Notes: generated from the sequence alone by a model not told the origin. Positions 1 to 7,108 are shown, counted from the first letter of the stretch. The stretch: 10,197 nt of DNA from Thermodesulfovibrionales bacterium (GCA_021129835.1 JAJOKM010000111.1:1-10197), one strand, 5' to 3'. Numbers and translations: made by a program.

Positions 1-1
1 T

Positions 2-610
2 GCAAAAAGAAAAGCAGTCGAGATGCTGGAATTGGTGGGAATCTCATCGCCTTCAACAAGGGTGAACGAGTATCCACACCAGCTCAGTGGCGGCATGCGC
101 CAGCGAGTCATGATCGCTATGGCTCTCTCTTGTAACCCATCATTGCTTATTGCTGACGAGCCGACCACGGCGCTTGATGTTACCATACAGGCACAGATAT
201 TGGAGCTGATGAAAAACCTGATAAAAGATTTTGGCTCTTCTTTGCTATTAATCACACACGATTTTGGGGTTATAGCTGAAGTATGCGACAAAATTGCAGT
301 CATGTATGCCGGGAGTATTGTCGAATGCGCTCATACCAAATCGCTCTTTAAAAATCCCAGGCATCCTTATACCCGCGGATTACTTAACTCGATCCCCAGG
401 ATAGATGTTGATGCTGAACGGCTCGAAAATATTGACGGGACTGTTCCCAATCTGGCCAATCCGCCCGCGGGCTGCAAGTTTCATCCCAGGTGTCTATATA
501 CCAAAGAGATTTGCAGCCGGCAAAGCCCCAGTCTTGCAGAGGTTGTGTCAGGACATCTTGTGAGCTGTCTGATGTACAAAAAAGTGCCTAAAGTGTCTAA
601 AGTATATTAA
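2..610 (+). CDS. dppD: Peptide ABC transporter ATP-binding protein, DppD/OppD type (5' end outside window)
   Basis: This is the C-terminal part of one of the two cytoplasmic ATPases that power a peptide, or possibly nickel, importer of the Dpp/Opp family. The reading frame is open from base 2, before the first ATG at 23, so the gene begins upstream and its Walker A and Q-loop lie outside the window. Visible are the ABC signature LSGGMRQR (bases 83-106), Walker B LLIADEP followed by TTALD (from base 143), and the H-loop histidine in LLLITHD (257-259). The C-terminal oligopeptide-transporter domain has HPYTRGLL and four cysteines spaced C-x5-C-x6-C-x17-C. Related Dpp ATPases are reported to bind a [4Fe-4S] cluster through this domain; binding here is inferred. 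The last residues, KVPKVSKVY, and the stop codon are encoded by a 9-bp tandem repeat, so the tail is probably a repeat-made extension. The dppF partner follows directly. The family is certain; Dpp versus Opp or Nik cannot be told. Confidence 0.93.
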   Translation, partial: AKRKAVEMLELVGISSPSTRVNEYPHQLSGGMRQRVMIAMALSCNPSLLIADEPTTALDVTIQAQILELMKNLIKDFGSSLLLITHDFGVIAEVCDKIAVMYAGSIVECAHTKSLFKNPRHPYTRGLLNSIPRIDVDAERLENIDGTVPNLANPPAGCKFHPRCLYTKEICSRQSPSLAEVVSGHLVSCLMYKKVPKVSKVY

Positions 611-637
611 AGTGCCTAAAGTGTCTTAAAAGTGTGT
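581..637 (+). repeat. Degenerate 9-bp tandem repeat across the dppD/dppF junction
   Basis: Units of 9 bp run AAAGTGCCT (581), AAAGTGTCT (590), AAAGTATAT (599), then after one extra T AAAGTGCCT (609) and AAAGTGTCT (618), then after another T AAAGTGTGT (629). The 18-bp block AAAGTGCCTAAAGTGTCT occurs twice exactly, at 581-598 and 609-626. The tract encodes the dppD C-terminus, contains its TAA stop (608-610) and fills the site where a ribosome binding site for dppF would be expected. Confidence 0.9.
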
Positions 638-640
638 GCC

Positions 641-1654
641 ATGATGCCAGATATACTGCCAGATATACTGATCGAAGCTAAGGGTCTGAAAAAATATTTT
701 TTGACCAAAGGGTTGTTTTCAAGAAGAGGCACTGTGGTGCACGCAGTCGATGGTATAAGCTTCTATATAAAGAGGGGAGAGACATTTGGCCTGGTTGGTG
801 AATCTGGTTGTGGAAAATCGACGACTGGAAAACTCGTTTTACGTCTTTTGGAGCCCACATTTGGCGAGGTTTACTTTGAAGGGCATAACATATTCGAGCT
901 GAACAGAAAAAAGATGCGCCGACTGAGGCAGAAAATGCAGGTGATATTTCAAGATCCCTTTGCTTCGCTCAACCCGCGAATGACCGTTGGGGACATAGTC
1001 GGTGAGCCATTGGAGATACATAACCTGGCTAGCGGAGCTGAGAGGGAGGAGAGGGTCTTAGAGGTGATGGAGTTGGTTGGTCTAAACTCCGAGTATGCTA
1101 CCAGATATCCCCATGAGTTTAGCGGTGGACAGAGGCAGAGGATCGGAATTGCCAGAGCGATTGCCGTAAATCCCGTATTCATCGTTGCCGACGAGCCTGT
1201 ATCATCCCTGGATGTATCCATACGGGCCCAAATACTAAACTTAATGCGGGATCTGCAGAAAAACCTCGGGCTTACTTATCTGTATATAGCACATGACCTA
1301 AGTACGATCAAACACTTAAGTGACCGAATCGCTGTGATGTACTTGGGCAAGATCGTGGAGACCGGCACGACCAGAAGTATATTCGACAACCCTCAGCACC
1401 CATACACCCAAGCCCTACTTTCAGCAATTACGATTCCTGACCCAGAAGTCAAGCGAAAACGAATCATCCTAAAAGGGGATGTGCCAAGTCCGATCGATCC
1501 TCCCTCTGGTTGCAGGTTCCACACTAGATGTCTATATAGCATGGATAAGTGCAAGAAGGTAGAGCCGAAGCTTATCGATATCGCAGATAGGCATTCTGTC
1601 AGATGTCATTTAGGGAAGCCATGTGGTGCTCAAGAAGCAGACACCCGAAGGTGA
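641..1654 (+). CDS. dppF: Peptide ABC transporter ATP-binding protein, DppF/OppF type
   Basis: This is the second cytoplasmic ATPase of the peptide importer and pairs with the DppD-type subunit just upstream. Counting from the GTG at 632, it has Walker A GESGCGKST (residues 56-64), Q-loop VIFQDPFASLNPR (about 104-116), signature FSGGQRQR (163-170), Walker B FIVADEP with SSLD (183-194), and H-loop YIAHD (221). The C-terminal HPYTQALL region follows, with four cysteines at C-x5-C-x6-C-x17-C as in the DppD-type subunit (about 294-325). The length matches the family. Start choice is open: GTG 632, ATG 641 and ATG 644 are in frame and none has a clear Shine-Dalgarno, because the 9-bp repeat occupies that region. 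I chose ATG 641, expecting translational coupling from dppD. The N-terminus carries a perfect 12-bp tandem duplication read as PDILPDIL. The gene ends 74 bp from the opposing methyltransferase gene. The transported substrate is not shown by sequence. Confidence 0.93.
   Translation: MMPDILPDILIEAKGLKKYFLTKGLFSRRGTVVHAVDGISFYIKRGETFGLVGESGCGKSTTGKLVLRLLEPTFGEVYFEGHNIFELNRKKMRRLRQKMQVIFQDPFASLNPRMTVGDIVGEPLEIHNLASGAEREERVLEVMELVGLNSEYATRYPHEFSGGQRQRIGIARAIAVNPVFIVADEPVSSLDVSIRAQILNLMRDLQKNLGLTYLYIAHDLSTIKHLSDRIAVMYLGKIVETGTTRSIFDNPQHPYTQALLSAITIPDPEVKRKRIILKGDVPSPIDPPSGCRFHTRCLYSMDKCKKVEPKLIDIADRHSVRCHLGKPCGAQEADTRR
647..670 (+). repeat. Perfect 12-bp tandem duplication at the dppF N-terminus
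   Basis: CCAGATATACTG occurs at 647-658 and again without a gap at 659-670. It is in frame and read as PDIL-PDIL. It lies just before the first conserved strand (IEAKGLKKYF) of the ATPase, so it lengthens the flexible leader by four residues. Confidence 0.9.
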
Positions 1655-1728
1655 GACGAGAGAGACCGAAAACGTTAGGCAGAAGAGATGCTCCTAAGCG
1701 AAAGGTCATTTCTGAGCAGCATACGGCA

Positions 1729-2540
1729 CTATCCCTGATATCTTCTCTGTCTTGCTGCCTCGTAAAGGCATAAAGAGGCGGCTATTGCCACATTAAGGCT
1801 CTCTGCCCTGCTAATGAGAGGGATCTTTATTAGGTCTTTCGCTCTCTTCTTTAGGGTTTTGCTAACACCATATGCCTCATTACCAAAGGCAATCGCCACA
1901 GGCTGTCTAAGGTCAGTCTTATAAATTAGCGACCTGGCTTGCAGATCTGCTATATACAACTGGATACCTTTGGGATCAAGGTAATCGAGCAGGGCATTAG
2001 ATTCAGAATAGACTACAGGAATATTAAATAGGCTCCCGGCAGTCACCCTGATAGTCTTTGGCATAAAGACATTATATGTGTCAGGGAGGATTATTATTGC
2101 GTCTGCTCCAGCGGCGTCTGACACCCTGATAATCGTGCCAAGGTTTCCAGGGTCCTGAATGCCATCACAGACGACAAGCAGAGAAGTGTCTTTAAAGACT
2201 ATCTCTCCCAAGTCAATCGGCTTATAAGAGATAACCCCGACAATTCCCTGCGGAGTCTCTGTATCTGACAGTTTATATAAGATCTGTTTTGATATCTCGA
2301 TAAGATGGGATGCCTTTTTCGCAACCTGCCTTAAAAGCTGCTGCCCATCCTTTTTAGATGCAAACTCTTCTGCAAAAATACACTCTTTATTTCGACTCCA
2401 GCCGACCCTAATGCCATCTCCAAGAGGTGGAATCCTTCTATTAGGAAGGCCTCGTGCCTGTATTTGCCATACTTTTTCTTTATCCTTATGGCCTCTTTTA
2501 ATATTGGATTTGCAAGGCTTGTGATTTTTAAGTGCCGCAT
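1729..2540 (-). CDS. TrmH/SpoU-family RNA 2'-O-methyltransferase, frame broken by one base
   Basis: The product is an S-adenosylmethionine-dependent RNA ribose methyltransferase of the SPOUT class, acting on rRNA or tRNA. The N-terminal substrate-binding domain is read from ATG 2540 (MRHLKITSLANPILKEA, then FLIEGFHLLEMAL). The catalytic half lies in another frame, from about 2380 down. Joined, they make a 270-residue protein with motif 1 DPGNLGTIIR (N133, R139), motif 2 IAFGNEAYG (about 217-225) and motif 3 IPLISRAESLN (about 240-250), all intact. The switch maps to a run of five A (2374-2378, + strand); a sixth would restore GVEIKSVF-FAEEF in one frame. The span is 812 bases, one short of a whole number of codons. 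ATG 2562 has a better Shine-Dalgarno (GAGGGTGA) and is continuous with the catalytic frame, but its first 60 residues do not resemble the family. The intact motifs make a sequencing error, or a recent mutation, more likely than an old pseudogene. The gene follows thiL closely. The exact target nucleotide is unknown. Confidence 0.85.
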
Positions 2541-2571
2541 TACACCGACTTAAATGGCGCATTCACCCTCT

Positions 2572-3630
2572 TTAAGGGCCAAAGTGCTGATATCCCTCTG
2601 CCTTTAGGGCAGATTCCCTGCCTGCCTCATCCACAACAATTCTTTCATCCTCTACGATCTCGCCTATACAGGTTGCATTAATGATATGACTACTGCTTAC
2701 GCTTGCAGGTATTGTAAATAAAAGTTCGTAATCCTCGCCGCCTGTGGTTGCAAGATGCCTAAAATCTAAGCCCATTATTTCGGATGCATACCTAATCTCC
2801 TTTGATAGGGGTATTTTATCGAGATAAATCCTTGCACCTACATTACTTTCATCACATATGCGACATAAATCAATAAATAGACCATCGCTTATATCTATCA
2901 TTGATGCAGCGTAAGGGAGGAACTCACCGGAATCCCTCGCGATTGGCATCAGATGCCTCTTGATCAGGGAATATGCAATATTCCAGTCGATCTGAACAAG
3001 AGAACCGGTAGTCTGGAGTAACAAATGGTTTATATTTTGAGGGGGCGATATATCATCAAGGCGAATATCCTGCACCACATTTTTTGATTCAGGTGCAAGC
3101 CTTTTCAATATCTCTAATCCGCATGCTGAATCACCCATTGTGTGGGTTACATAAATCCTGTCACCCGCCGAGGCATCACACCTTGTGACGACTTTATCAG
3201 CCACACCAATTGCCGTAGCCGAAAGGGCTATTTTATCTTCTGAAGTAGATAAATCTCCTCCAACCAATTGCATTCTATACATATTTATGGCTGTCGAAAT
3301 TCCCGCAAACAGACCCCAGAGGAAATTCTCATCGGCATTCTTTTTGGCGGCAATATTAGCAAAAAGGTAAGCCGGCTCACCACACATAGCCATAATGTCA
3401 CTGACATTAACAGAGACCAGCTTAAAACCGAGATGAAATGGAGCCGAAAAACTCAGATCGAAATGGATTCCCTCGTTCATCATATCTGTCGTAACGAGGA
3501 TCCTCTCTTTTTGAGGGGTAATGACAGCAGCATCATCACCAATGCCGACTACTATATTTTTGTCGGTGGACTTAAACCTTTTCCTTATCTCCTTTAGGAG
3601 CTGTAGCTCTCCTATTTGATCGAGCTGCAT
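2572..3630 (-). CDS. thiL: Thiamine-monophosphate kinase
   Basis: ThiL phosphorylates thiamine monophosphate with ATP to give thiamine diphosphate, the active cofactor, in the cytoplasm. It belongs to the PurM/AIR-synthase-like fold. With the start at 3630, motifs are GIGDDAAV (about 29-36, Mg-ATP), TTDMMNEGIHF (47-57), FKLVSVNVSDIMAM (the ATP-site helix), VGGDLSTS (123-130), GDSACGLEIL (166-175), DISDGLFIDL (246-255) and TTGGEDYELLFT (295-306). ATG 3630 is preferred over ATG 3645 because GGGAGGTG lies 4-5 bases before it and the family begins with a short M-x-L-x-x-x-GE. The product has 352 residues, slightly long for the family. The excess sits between the GDSACG motif and LIKRHLMP (about 180-217, bases 2980-3093), where short ThiL proteins have only about ten residues. 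It lies between lon and the RNA methyltransferase gene. Other thiamine genes are absent here, so this is a dispersed pathway gene. Confidence 0.94.
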   Translation of the reverse strand: MQLDQIGELQLLKEIRKRFKSTDKNIVVGIGDDAAVITPQKERILVTTDMMNEGIHFDLSFSAPFHLGFKLVSVNVSDIMAMCGEPAYLFANIAAKKNADENFLWGLFAGISTAINMYRMQLVGGDLSTSEDKIALSATAIGVADKVVTRCDASAGDRIYVTHTMGDSACGLEILKRLAPESKNVVQDIRLDDISPPQNINHLLLQTTGSLVQIDWNIAYSLIKRHLMPIARDSGEFLPYAASMIDISDGLFIDLCRICDESNVGARIYLDKIPLSKEIRYASEIMGLDFRHLATTGGEDYELLFTIPASVSSSHIINATCIGEIVEDERIVVDEAGRESALKAEGYQHFGP

Positions 3631-3633
3631 TTT

Positions 3634-3641
3634 CACCTCCC
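3634..3641 (-). promoter_or_regulatory. Ribosome binding site of thiL
   Basis: The minus strand reads GGGAGGTG here, with the GGAGG core five bases before ATG 3630. It overlaps codons that would follow the alternative ATG 3645, so it decides for the inner start. Confidence 0.8.
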
Positions 3642-3656
3642 TCATAACGAAATGTA

Positions 3657-3691
3657 GTTTACAGTTTACAGCTTACAGTTTACAGTTTATT
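3657..3691. repeat. 7-bp tandem repeat GTTTACA, lon/thiL spacer
   Basis: Five consecutive heptamers on the + strand read GTTTACA, GTTTACA, GCTTACA, GTTTACA and the degenerate GTTTATT. The minus strand reads a TGTAAAC series, which contains TAA stops in some frames. The tract begins a few bases upstream of the thiL start region. Confidence 0.88.
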
Positions 3692-3694
3692 GCT

Positions 3695-3715
3695 GACTCT
3701 CGACTCTCGACTACT
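3695..3715. repeat. 7-bp tandem repeat GACTCTC, lon/thiL spacer
   Basis: Three heptamers read GACTCTC, GACTCTC and GACTACT. The unit sequence differs from the neighbouring tract but the period of 7 is the same. Only three bases separate it from the GTTTACA tract. Confidence 0.8.
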
Positions 3716-3716
3716 G

Positions 3717-3759
3717 CTTTGCATTGAGCAAAGGCGTATAGCAGGGGGCAGTTCCCTGC
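3717..3759. other. Two small hairpins between repeat tracts downstream of lon
   Basis: CTTTGC (3717-3722) and GCAAAG (3728-3733) form a 6-bp stem with loop ATTGA. GCAGGG (3741-3746) and CCCTGC (3754-3759) form a 6-bp stem with a 7-base loop. Neither is followed by a T-run on the minus strand, so a classical Rho-independent terminator for lon is not supported. They lie between heptamer tracts, an arrangement also seen inside prmC. Confidence 0.55.
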
Positions 3760-3782
3760 TCACTGCTTACTGCTCACTGTTT
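3755..3782. repeat. 7-bp tandem repeat ACTGCTT overlapping the lon stop codon
   Basis: Heptamers read CCTGCTC, ACTGCTT, ACTGCTC and ACTGTTT on the + strand. On the minus strand this is AGTGAGCAGTAAGCAGTGAG, which encodes the last lon residues S-E-Q and its TAA stop (3769-3767). The repeat therefore forms the 3' end of lon. Confidence 0.88.
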
Positions 3783-6169
3783 TTGGTCGATTTCTTTGTC
3801 TTCGGTCCATTTTTACTTCTGCATAGGGCTGCCTTCAATACATCATCCATAGTCTCTGCGAGGACAAAGTTCATGTCATCCTTTACATATTTCGGCAAGT
3901 CGCTTAGGTCTTTCTTATTCCTGGACGGTACAATAACCGTCTTTATCCCCATCCTCTTGGCAGCAAGGGTCTTTTCCTTAATCCCTCCTATCGGAAGCAC
4001 CCTGCCTCTCAATGTAATCTCTCCGGTCATGGCGACATCCCTTCTCACGCCCTTCCCCATAAAGGCAGAAGCTATAGCAGCCGCCATTGTTATGCCGGCA
4101 GACGGCCCATCCTTTGGAATGGCACCTGCTGGGACATGGATATGCAGATCAACCTTAGAGAATATATCCTCACTTATCTCGAGGGCCTTTGACTTTGCCC
4201 TCACATAGCTCAATGCAGCCTGGGCAGATTCCTTCATCACATCTCCCAACTGTCCTGTAATTGTTAGGTTTCCCTTGCCCTTCATCGTCGTTGCCTCGGT
4301 GTATATTACATCGCCGCCCGCCTCGGTCCATGCAAGACCGGTGGCAACACCTATCCCATCCTTTTTCATCTCTTCTTCTGGCAGGTATTTAGGCACCCCA
4401 AGATATTTATGGACAGTGTTTTTGGTAATTCTGAATCTCTTTGCTTTCTCCTCTACAACCTGTTTTGCAACCTTTCTGCATAAATTGGCTATCTCACGCT
4501 CGAGGTTTCTGACGCCCGCCTCCCTTGTATAATGAGATATTATCTGACGGATAGCCGTTGCGGTTATTTTTAATATCTTCGAGGTTATGCCATGCTCCTC
4601 CAGTTGTTTCGGCACGAGGTATTTTTGGGCTATCTCGGCCTTTTCCTCTTCTGTATATCCTGAAAGATATATTACCTCCATCCTGTCTCTCAAAGGCCCA
4701 GGTATAGTATCTGTAAGATTTCCTGTTGTTATAAACATAACATTCGACAGGTCAAAAGGCACTGCCAGATAATGATCCATAAATGAATTATTCTGTTCCG
4801 GATCAAGCACCTCAAGAAGCGCAAAAGATGGGTCTCCCCTGAAATCCATCCCGATTTTGTCTATCTCGTCAAGCATGAATACCGGATTGTTCGACCCCGC
4901 CTGTTTTATTCCCTGGATTATCCTTCCAGGAAGTGAACCTATATATGTCCTTCTGTGCCCTCTGATCTCAGCCTCATCCCTGACACCTCCAAGGGACATT
5001 CTCACAAATTCCTTTCCGAGGCAGCGTGCTATAGATCGGCCGAGAGACGTCTTTCCAACACCTGGGGGTCCGATAAAACATAAAATTGGCCCCTTCATCT
5101 TTTCTTTCAGTCTTCTCACGCTAAAATATTCGAGTATCCTCTCCTTGATCTTTTCGAGATTGTAGTGGTCTTCGTTCAAAATATTCTCAGCCACTTTTAT
5201 GTCTAATTGATCCTCTGTGCTTTTAGACCATGGCAGCTCTGTAAGCCAATCAAGATATGTCCTTATAGTTCCTGCCTCTGCACTATCAGGATGCATCTTT
5301 TCGAGACGCCTCACCTGTTTTTCGGACTCTTTCATTACCTTCTCGGGCATCTTTGCTTCTTCTATCTTTTTTTTAAACTCCTTAATCTCCTCTGCACGGT
5401 CATCTGCGTCGCCTAACTCCCTCTGTATTGCCTTAAGCTGCTCGCGAAGGAAGTACTCCCTCTGAGTTTTATCTATTTCTCCCATGGTGTCCATCTGAAT
5501 CTTTTGTTGTATGGTCAATACCTCTACTTCTCTGCTCAGTATTTCACTTGTCCTCTTTAATCTGTCAATTGGATCAGACATCTCTAATATCTCTTGCGCT
5601 TGATCGGGCTTTAACCCAGCGTTAGAGGCTATAAGGTCAGCAAGCCTTCCAGGGTCATCAATATTCTTTATAACCACAAGTGCATCAGGCAGCATAGTCT
5701 TTCCGAGAGATACAGTTTTATTTACCAGCTCCTTAACATTTCTTGTAAGTGCTTCATGTTCAGTAGTCATTACAATAAGACTCTCTTCTTCTATCTTCTC
5801 TATTTCAGCAATAAAGAAGGGGTCTTGCTGAGAAAATTTTACGACCCTTGCCTTACTTAATCCCTGAACAAGCACCTTCACCCGTCCATCAGGGAGTTTC
5901 AACACCCTCATTATCATAGAGACGGTACCCACAGAATAAAAGTCATCTAGCGAAGGTGCCTCAACATTCGGATCTTTCTGGGTAAGAAGTAGTATCATTT
6001 TGCCTGTATTCAGGGAATGGTCAATAGCCTTTATTGATACATCCCTTCCAACAAAAAGGGGAAGTATCATATAAGGGAAGACAACAATATCTCTTGCTGC
6101 TAATACTGGCAGTGTGTCAGGAATTTCTATCTGTTTTTTACCGTTATCTTTTTTGGTATCTTCGGTCAT
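3767..6169 (-). CDS. lon: ATP-dependent serine protease Lon (LonA type)
   Basis: Lon is a cytoplasmic hexameric AAA+ protease that unfolds and degrades damaged and short-lived regulatory proteins. The 800-residue product has the full LonA order. The N-terminal substrate-binding domain starts at LPVLAARDIVVFPYMILPLFVGR (about 20-42) and a coiled, charged linker spans about 220-300. The AAA+ module has Walker A GPPGVGKTS (367-375), Walker B FMLDEID (431-437) and NNSFMDHYL (460-468). The protease domain has the Ser-Lys dyad, S690 in PKDGPSAG and K731 in GGIKEK. Length is usual for the family. ATG 6169 has a GGAGG site 7 bases upstream. After the conserved DDVLKAAL the tail is lysine-rich and ends N-S-E-Q, where S-E-Q and the stop come from a 7-bp repeat. 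The gene lies 36 bp after galU and is probably cotranscribed with it. No CIRCE-type heat-shock operator is visible in that short gap. Confidence 0.97.
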   Translation of the reverse strand: MTEDTKKDNGKKQIEIPDTLPVLAARDIVVFPYMILPLFVGRDVSIKAIDHSLNTGKMILLLTQKDPNVEAPSLDDFYSVGTVSMIMRVLKLPDGRVKVLVQGLSKARVVKFSQQDPFFIAEIEKIEEESLIVMTTEHEALTRNVKELVNKTVSLGKTMLPDALVVIKNIDDPGRLADLIASNAGLKPDQAQEILEMSDPIDRLKRTSEILSREVEVLTIQQKIQMDTMGEIDKTQREYFLREQLKAIQRELGDADDRAEEIKEFKKKIEEAKMPEKVMKESEKQVRRLEKMHPDSAEAGTIRTYLDWLTELPWSKSTEDQLDIKVAENILNEDHYNLEKIKERILEYFSVRRLKEKMKGPILCFIGPPGVGKTSLGRSIARCLGKEFVRMSLGGVRDEAEIRGHRRTYIGSLPGRIIQGIKQAGSNNPVFMLDEIDKIGMDFRGDPSFALLEVLDPEQNNSFMDHYLAVPFDLSNVMFITTGNLTDTIPGPLRDRMEVIYLSGYTEEEKAEIAQKYLVPKQLEEHGITSKILKITATAIRQIISHYTREAGVRNLEREIANLCRKVAKQVVEEKAKRFRITKNTVHKYLGVPKYLPEEEMKKDGIGVATGLAWTEAGGDVIYTEATTMKGKGNLTITGQLGDVMKESAQAALSYVRAKSKALEISEDIFSKVDLHIHVPAGAIPKDGPSAGITMAAAIASAFMGKGVRRDVAMTGEITLRGRVLPIGGIKEKTLAAKRMGIKTVIVPSRNKKDLSDLPKYVKDDMNFVLAETMDDVLKAALCRSKNGPKTKKSTKNSEQ

Positions 6170-6176
6170 TATATTT

Positions 6177-6181
6177 CCTCC
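6177..6181 (-). promoter_or_regulatory. Ribosome binding site of lon
   Basis: The minus strand carries GGAGG seven bases before ATG 6169, within GGAGGAAATATAATG. It is one of the strongest ribosome binding sites in the window. Confidence 0.85.
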
Positions 6182-6200
6182 AAAAAAAGCTACCCTAAGT

Positions 6201-6228
6201 AATTCTCAAAATCCCATAGAATTTTGAG
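6201..6228. repeat. Inverted repeat at the galU stop codon
   Basis: CTCAAAAT (6205-6212) and ATTTTGAG (6221-6228) are perfect complements around an 8-base loop. An alternative overlapping pair is AATTCT (6201-6206) with AGAATT (6218-6223). The stem covers the galU TGA stop. No T-run follows on the minus strand, so it is at best a weak attenuator or an mRNA 3' end structure. Confidence 0.5.
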
Positions 6229-7108
6229 CCGATGCATGCTCTAAACTCCTTGCTTTTTCGACCAGATACTTCTCGAAATCCTTTGATACTTCTCTGTTTT
6301 TAAGAGCTAAATCGACAGTTGCTTTCAAATACCCTAATTTGTCTCCGGCATCATACCTTTTGCCTTTTATCAGATAACCATAAATGTCTTTCGTCCTTGC
6401 GAGTTTCATTAATGCATCGGTAAGCTGGATCTCTCCGCCCTTGCCTGCCTCCTGTCTTTCAAGGATTTCAAATATATCAGGGGTCAAAATATATCTGCCT
6501 ATTATAGCCATGTTAGAAGGGGAGCTTTCCGGGTGCGGCTTCTCTACCATGCCACTAATCCTGTATACACCGCCTTCTAATACACCATCAATAATACCAT
6601 AGCGATGCACTTCTGTCCACGGCACCTCTTCTACTGCAACTACCGGGCACTTCTTCTCTTCATACACCTCTATCATCTCTTTTAATAGGTGATTCTCCGA
6701 ATCCATTACATCATCGCTTAAAATAACCGCAAATGCCTCCCCCCTAACGAACGGTTTGGCGCAGAGCACTGCATGCCCAAGCCCCAGCGCAACCCTTTGC
6801 CGGATATAGGCAAACTTTATCTGGTTAAATCTATTAATCTCTTCAATAAGATATTCTTTCCCTGAGGCCCTGAACTTTTCCTCTAGTTCACATACAGAGT
6901 CAAAGTGATCTTCGATCGCCCTCTTATGTTTTCCTGTGATAATAATAAATTCCTCTATCCCACAGGACAGCGCCTCCTCAACTGCGTACTGGATCAATGG
7001 TCTGTCAATTAAAGGTAACATCTCCTTCGGAGTTGCTTTAGTGGCAGGTAAAAATCTCGTGCCAAGGCCTGCTGCTGGTAATATGGCCTGTTTAACAGTC
7101 ATTGTCAT
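6206..7108 (-). CDS. galU: UTP--glucose-1-phosphate uridylyltransferase
   Basis: GalU makes UDP-glucose and pyrophosphate from UTP and glucose 1-phosphate in the cytoplasm, feeding envelope polysaccharide and glycosyl transfer. The 300-residue length is typical. The nucleotide-binding loop is LPAAGLGTRFLPATKATPKEM (about 10-30). QRVALGLGHAVL (104-115) and VILSDDVMD (128-136, metal and sugar-phosphate site) follow. Downstream are VEKPHPESSPSNMAIIGRYIL and KGKRYDAGDKLGYLKATVDLAL, both typical of bacterial GalU rather than RfbA-type thymidylyltransferases. Starts at ATG 7108 and ATG 7102 are both possible: an AGGA site lies 3 bases before the first and 9 before the second. The family favours a short leader, so either fits. 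The gene lies between tRNA-Leu and lon and could share a transcript with lon. A perfect inverted repeat covers its stop codon. Confidence 0.95.
   Translation of the reverse strand: MTMTVKQAILPAAGLGTRFLPATKATPKEMLPLIDRPLIQYAVEEALSCGIEEFIIITGKHKRAIEDHFDSVCELEEKFRASGKEYLIEEINRFNQIKFAYIRQRVALGLGHAVLCAKPFVRGEAFAVILSDDVMDSENHLLKEMIEVYEEKKCPVVAVEEVPWTEVHRYGIIDGVLEGGVYRISGMVEKPHPESSPSNMAIIGRYILTPDIFEILERQEAGKGGEIQLTDALMKLARTKDIYGYLIKGKRYDAGDKLGYLKATVDLALKNREVSKDFEKYLVEKARSLEHASAQNSMGF

Noticed and set aside
949..1221. 90-codon frame on the minus strand antisense to dppF
   Set aside because: It lies opposite the conserved Q-loop to Walker B region of the ATPase and has no independent coding evidence.
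2374..2378. Programmed -1 frameshifting in the methyltransferase gene
   Set aside because: The minus-strand site A-TTT-TTG is not a proper X-XXY-YYZ heptamer, and no obvious downstream pseudoknot or upstream internal Shine-Dalgarno was seen; a missing base in the homopolymer is simpler.
3657..3782. CRISPR array
   Set aside because: Units are only 7 bp and contiguous, without spacers, and no cas gene is present.
3690..4208. Open frame of 172 codons on the + strand antisense to lon
   Set aside because: It lies opposite the conserved Lon protease domain, has no ribosome binding site or family resemblance, and its start falls in the repeat-filled spacer.
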